7,288 nucleotides of DNA, taken from positions 1 to 7,288 of the forward strand of contig CALCPB010000189.1 of the NCBI GenBank assembly GCA_937897665.1. Reading direction: 5' to 3'. A model generated the notes under the pieces. That model was given only the letters and a program-made list of their open reading frames with translations, did no database searches and had not been told where the DNA came from. This DNA comes from an uncultured Halomicronema sp. Lineage in GTDB: Bacteria; Cyanobacteriota; Cyanobacteriia; Phormidesmidales; Phormidesmidaceae. The translations under genes and the position numbers were made by a program. Shown piece by piece: positions 7,101 through 7,288 of the stretch. Every line of letters begins with the position of its first letter. The first letter of the stretch is position 1.

Positions 7101-7288
7101 GGGCGATGGTGAGTCGTTTGGAACCACGTTCGACGGCTTTACGCCGCCGCTGACGGCGGGTACCTACACCCTTTGGATGAACCAGGGCGGTGCCTCGTCG
7201 CAGCTCGAACTCGAATTCGTCGTCACCGATTTCCCGGGTTCGCTGATCGCGATTGCTGATGCCCCGACGGTTGTGGAGTCCGGCGACA
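1177..7288 (+). CDS. Giant multidomain exported protein with sugar dehydrogenase-like propeller, malectin-like and Calx-beta modules (3' end outside window)
   Basis: The frame is open for 2037 codons without a stop and continues past the window. The start is the first ATG after an in-frame TAG at 1093-1095 and has an AGGA ribosome site nine bases upstream. Visible modules in order are: quinoprotein glucose/sorbosone dehydrogenase-like beta-propeller (about 18-700), Asp-rich calcium loop (727-744), concanavalin/LamG-like region (745-1067), degenerate RTX-like stretch (1069-1165), malectin-like (1226-1419), Ig-like (1426-1541), malectin-like (1548-1731), Calx-beta (1737-1848), unassigned beta-rich module (1851-2018) and the start of a probable Calx-beta. 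The N-terminus, MAVTDNFASSIL, is not a Sec or Tat signal, and I saw no cysteine or membrane segment in the translation. Composition is rich in Asp, Gly, Thr and Ala. Known families of this build are large extracellular proteins, often exported by type I secretion; that route is inferred here. A carbohydrate-binding or carbohydrate-oxidising surface role is likely but unproven. The gene appears to stand alone on its 5' side. Confidence 0.93.
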   Translation, partial: MAVTDNFASSILDFNGEVSLSQPTALVWGPDGRLYVTEVDGDVKVLSVAFGDKTPGDSDPTAQFYVTAATTLSEVRDIQNYDDNGAPNNSPNPNNDANKRQITGIDVTKQFNASGEQLFVASDGSLTTDANGGLNPPAVTMYVTSSDSRIGAGGSGADEGLDTNSGVITKLTQTGIDDWDAVDIVRGLPRSEENHATNGLEVVQELDGSGNLVSERLIVASGGNANTGAPSNNFAGQEEQPLSAAILEVDLDAIKALSVNTDANGRQYVVDLVTLDDPTRPNANGITDPNDPGYDGVDAGVDYAGGNDSLNSAKLNYGDIVSIYSSGYRNSYDVEVTEDGRVWTYDNGANNTWGGRPVGEAGGNGGTNGSNDAVDNPQLPGYIATNLNNGEGNTNDDINLINWNPSNSDNFHEVTRSDDLDGRTLSSGGFAQATTYVGPDGKTYVYGGHPNPTRAEGALAGMLFSPDAGTDNAYLLVSSQNSYGMDGGRNPSNLSDYDRVIAFLAGVEANDAEFPDSGIFGADTGDLTKKVLSVDPGVTYDIYSFADGSGAAVVAGSAAPAGGTLLGQGGLPADIADIVDFRNPIEGDYKEAGRTDGALDSGNGSINGLAEYTSTILDDGTTKMSGAILATVFGGGTLIIMGRNADGTMSSVQSGSGAKAADRETINVAGGPLGISTIGDDHLERGLSQAFQGSIWTAVYNGQGSPNIEILQPNNGAVPLAGSEISDANDADLDGVDKFNDPFELSAENGYALAPGQKITLDFSPTSTAFPNTIGNTGLLGAALDGPGSADGALFQNGVPFHQAGATANDDANSGEYLIDAGDKLPLASQSDGLYDLAGNIIPGGNAPILQIKKVVPGTMVGAENTVRDAMHTGFRPDPDVDRIVMTVTAKNWVAGSTVAAGQLTGMVFSDGTQSNFLRLVFGEVNGNPGIEVGYEIGDANYTALAQLALPDLTNVNNDLIDLRLEIDKSEGFAVKAFYRLADGSTIAATPFTEVALNGGAGFTLPTGVLQDVLTGAHTITDGDTTLASGAAVGVVAETSDGNILEAIDFSNIDIEAFGNELIATNATEVGQSGTSGDDTVIYIGTDTALDPLAADVENFDGTGSTVDWEATGNPLDNRFTLGAGANTITTGTGADQVVGTLATADGTEITDFSEEDAVIIADATLADANNATYAAGSAEVTIGGATITFSGPDFETFDPADGPSTFSFEETSEGLQITLTPDETILYRVNAGNTVAAIDGGPDWIGDNTLTAQGPVAKVGGKPATFSNGQTDAEDEIDFDNVDPLVVPWQLFVDERGQGGLQYNFDVQAGTSYRIDLFYTENWHNIFANAPRIFDVQVEGEIPAAFDDINPLVEAEAFVGQAAPTVNNGPVATEGLFLGVARQAEYIYTAQDDTLTIELVNVVQEAKLNGIQITQLGGTVPTPTDTTAPQIVSISVSNEQGFVDGTRTATVVLTDETGFDPNDLAQLAPTFTGIVPATVSVPAITLSGDSKTATLVYTLAAPVSGAWPDNAEGQISFATGAFEDAADNGSAATASTFYINPFLSSLVKGQVALAINVGPTTNTTNNALDGADKNTYGGAITNDPIIGIDLEADDPSYYSPSSKTGSNIDGIAGSSGSNLGLDGSALHTYRDSANGSFTATYPFENGVYVVDLWFAELFHTTAGNRQGDYTINGEVVALDFDAFTAAGAVDTPTVPLTQTVVVTDGQIVVDVNADTGQPGYNAIVIYEAVDGNLVTAALSGTAIATEGDTASYNVTLNQTPDSEVTVTVDITAGTLDPASLPDDAVLTAGGTQAILTFAAGTTTLTQTFTVDIVDDTLPELDETFTVSISGTPLITTDTVTTTISANDGPVDSFNGVNAPGGDFSDDGLAPTDIGVLTLQPGANTLVATQQGDSEPGGRDRDYVTFTVPVNMVLSELILTNYVPGETGFPQGFIAIDDGPQITLDPTTVAGGAIDLLGGHVYNTGDIGNDILDDLGDGESFGTTFDGFTPPLTAGTYTLWMNQGGASSQLELEFVVTDFPGSLIAIADAPTVVESGD
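1228..3276 (+). other. Protein domain: glucose/sorbosone dehydrogenase-like beta-propeller
   Basis: Residues about 18-700. The opening, PTALVWGPDGRLYVTEVDG, is the usual first blade of PQQ-dependent sugar dehydrogenases and related propellers. ENHATNGLEV places His195 where soluble glucose dehydrogenase has its catalytic His. It is followed by LIVASGGNANTGAPSNNF. GYRNSYDVEVTEDGRVWTYDNG-type sequence (from residue 327) puts Arg329-Asn330 at the family's cofactor-contacting RN pair. A further blade carries GGHPNPTR (447-454). These matches were made by eye and the equivalents of the other PQQ-binding residues were not located, so fold is well supported and enzyme activity is not. The domain is larger than the roughly 450-residue classical enzyme, which implies insertions between blades. 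Confidence 0.75.
3355..3408 (+). other. Protein motif: Asp-rich calcium-binding loop
   Basis: Residues 727-744 read DANDADLDGVDKFNDPFE. Counting from Asp730, acidic residues sit at loop positions 1, 3, 5 and 12 with Gly at 6, as in EF-hand-like and thrombospondin type 3 loops; position 9 is Lys, so the loop is imperfect. It joins the propeller to the lectin-like region, and the same kind of D-rich linker ending in DPF is familiar in related bacterial propeller proteins. Calcium binding is inferred. Confidence 0.55.
3409..4377 (+). other. Protein domain: concanavalin/laminin-G-like beta-sandwich (probable)
   Basis: Residues about 745-1067. The stretch is a run of predicted beta strands, including VDRIVMTVTAKNW, GQLTGMVFSDGTQSNFLRLVFG, GIEVGYEIG and AVGVVAETSDG, ending in IDIEAFGNE. 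This order resembles the lectin-like sandwich that follows the Asp-rich loop in bacterial sugar dehydrogenase-like propeller proteins. The first third (about 760-850, rich in Gly, Asn and Asp) looks like an insertion. The assignment is by pattern and the exact family is uncertain; a carbohydrate-binding role is inferred. Confidence 0.5.
4381..4671 (+). other. Protein region: degenerate RTX-like repeats
   Basis: Residues about 1069-1165. GTSGDDTVIYIG resembles the lead-in of haemolysin-type calcium repeats. LGAGANTITTGTGADQVVG (1122-1140) contains two GxGxD/N units in tandem, and TEITDFSEEDAVII (1148-1161) matches the closing ITDF...D strand common at the end of RTX blocks. Only two or so repeat units remain and they lack the full GGxGxDxUx pattern, so calcium-driven folding may be weak. 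RTX blocks are typical of type I secretion substrates. Confidence 0.55.
4852..5433 (+). other. Protein domain: malectin-like domain 1
   Basis: Residues about 1226-1419. It begins ILYRVNAGN, the usual first strand of bacterial malectin-like domains. The central strand SYRIDLFYTENWHN is followed by RIFDVQVEGE, which fits the pattern of an L-x-F-x-E strand and then R-x-FDV-x-(I/V)-x-G. It closes with AKLNGIQI, the characteristic last strand. Malectin-like domains bind sugars in several families; here ligand binding is inferred from the fold only. Confidence 0.72.
5452..5799 (+). other. Protein domain: bacterial Ig-like spacer
   Basis: Residues about 1426-1541. The opening DTTAPQIVSISVSN is the classic start of bacterial Ig/cadherin-like modules, and it continues with TATVVLTDETG, TATLVYTLAAP and a closing TASTFYI strand. 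GAFEDAADNGS near the end resembles the 'D.AGN' loop of these modules. The domain probably acts as a rigid spacer between the two malectin-like domains. Confidence 0.6.
5818..6369 (+). other. Protein domain: malectin-like domain 2
   Basis: Residues about 1548-1731. ALAINVGP matches the first malectin strand. GVYVVDLWFAELFHTTAGNRQGDYTINGE gives the L-x-F-x-E strand (Glu1657) followed by the Gly/Arg and ING elements, and AIVIYEAV is the final strand. It diverges strongly from domain 1, including a Ser/Gly-rich loop at about 1585-1610, so it is not a recent duplicate. Sugar binding is inferred. Confidence 0.65.
6385..6720 (+). other. Protein domain: Calx-beta
   Basis: Residues about 1737-1848. 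The opening ATEGDTASYNVTL and the acidic IVDDTLPELDETFTVSISG (1813-1831) are the two hallmark segments of Calx-beta domains. Asp1815, Asp1816 and Glu1823 lie where these domains bind calcium. Such domains are usually strung together in large cell-surface proteins. Confidence 0.8.
6727..7230 (+). other. Protein region: unassigned beta-rich module between Calx-beta domains
   Basis: Residues about 1851-2018. Recognisable strands are DYVTFTVPVNMVLSELILTNY, FIAIDDGPQITL, GGHVYNTGDIGNDILDDLG and LTAGTYTLWMNQGG followed by LELEFVVTDF. The strand order (a DYVTF strand, then GTYTLW) is reminiscent of jelly-roll modules such as pre-peptidase C-terminal domains, but I cannot assign a family. It may bind ligand or act as a spacer. 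Confidence 0.45.
7240..7288 (+). other. Protein region: probable start of a second Calx-beta domain (cut by window edge)
   Basis: Residues 2022-2037, ending VVESGD, resemble the first strand of a Calx-beta domain and parallel the ATEGD opening of the complete one at 1746-1749. Only this strand is visible. Confidence 0.4.

Overview
The window looks like cyanobacterial chromosome. The octamer GCGATCGC (HIP1, the highly iterated palindrome of many cyanobacteria) occurs four times in 7.3 kb, at 881, 1000, 6403 and 6872. The one large protein has the module set of giant surface or exported proteins found in filamentous cyanobacteria and some other bacteria. The species cannot be named from the sequence.

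Layout: bases 1-1176 hold no gene I can support. This stretch is more AT-rich than the rest. It contains two inverted repeats, a convincing intrinsic terminator at 446-469 with no visible gene in front of it, and a short decayed coding fragment at about 898-1046. That fragment resembles a calcium-binding tail domain of cyanobacterial secreted proteins. A perfect 10-bp stem-loop at 1087-1111 lies between the fragment and the next gene.

Bases 1177-7288 are one uninterrupted reading frame of 2037 codons that is still open at the window edge. In order it encodes: a soluble quinoprotein sugar/sorbosone dehydrogenase-like beta-propeller (about residues 18-700); an Asp-rich calcium loop; a concanavalin/laminin-G-like region; a degenerate RTX-like stretch; a malectin-like domain; an Ig-like domain; a second malectin-like domain; a Calx-beta domain; an unassigned beta-rich module; and the likely start of another Calx-beta. 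There is no N-terminal signal peptide. With the RTX-like stretch and the Asp/Gly-rich, Cys-free composition, this suggests a type I exported protein with a C-terminal signal beyond the window.

The modules point to a calcium-stabilised extracellular protein that binds or oxidises carbohydrate, perhaps a matrix or adhesion protein. Substrate, catalysis and export are inferred. The long open frames on the minus strand inside this gene are shadows of its codon pattern. I see no CRISPR array, tRNA, rRNA or intact mobile element.
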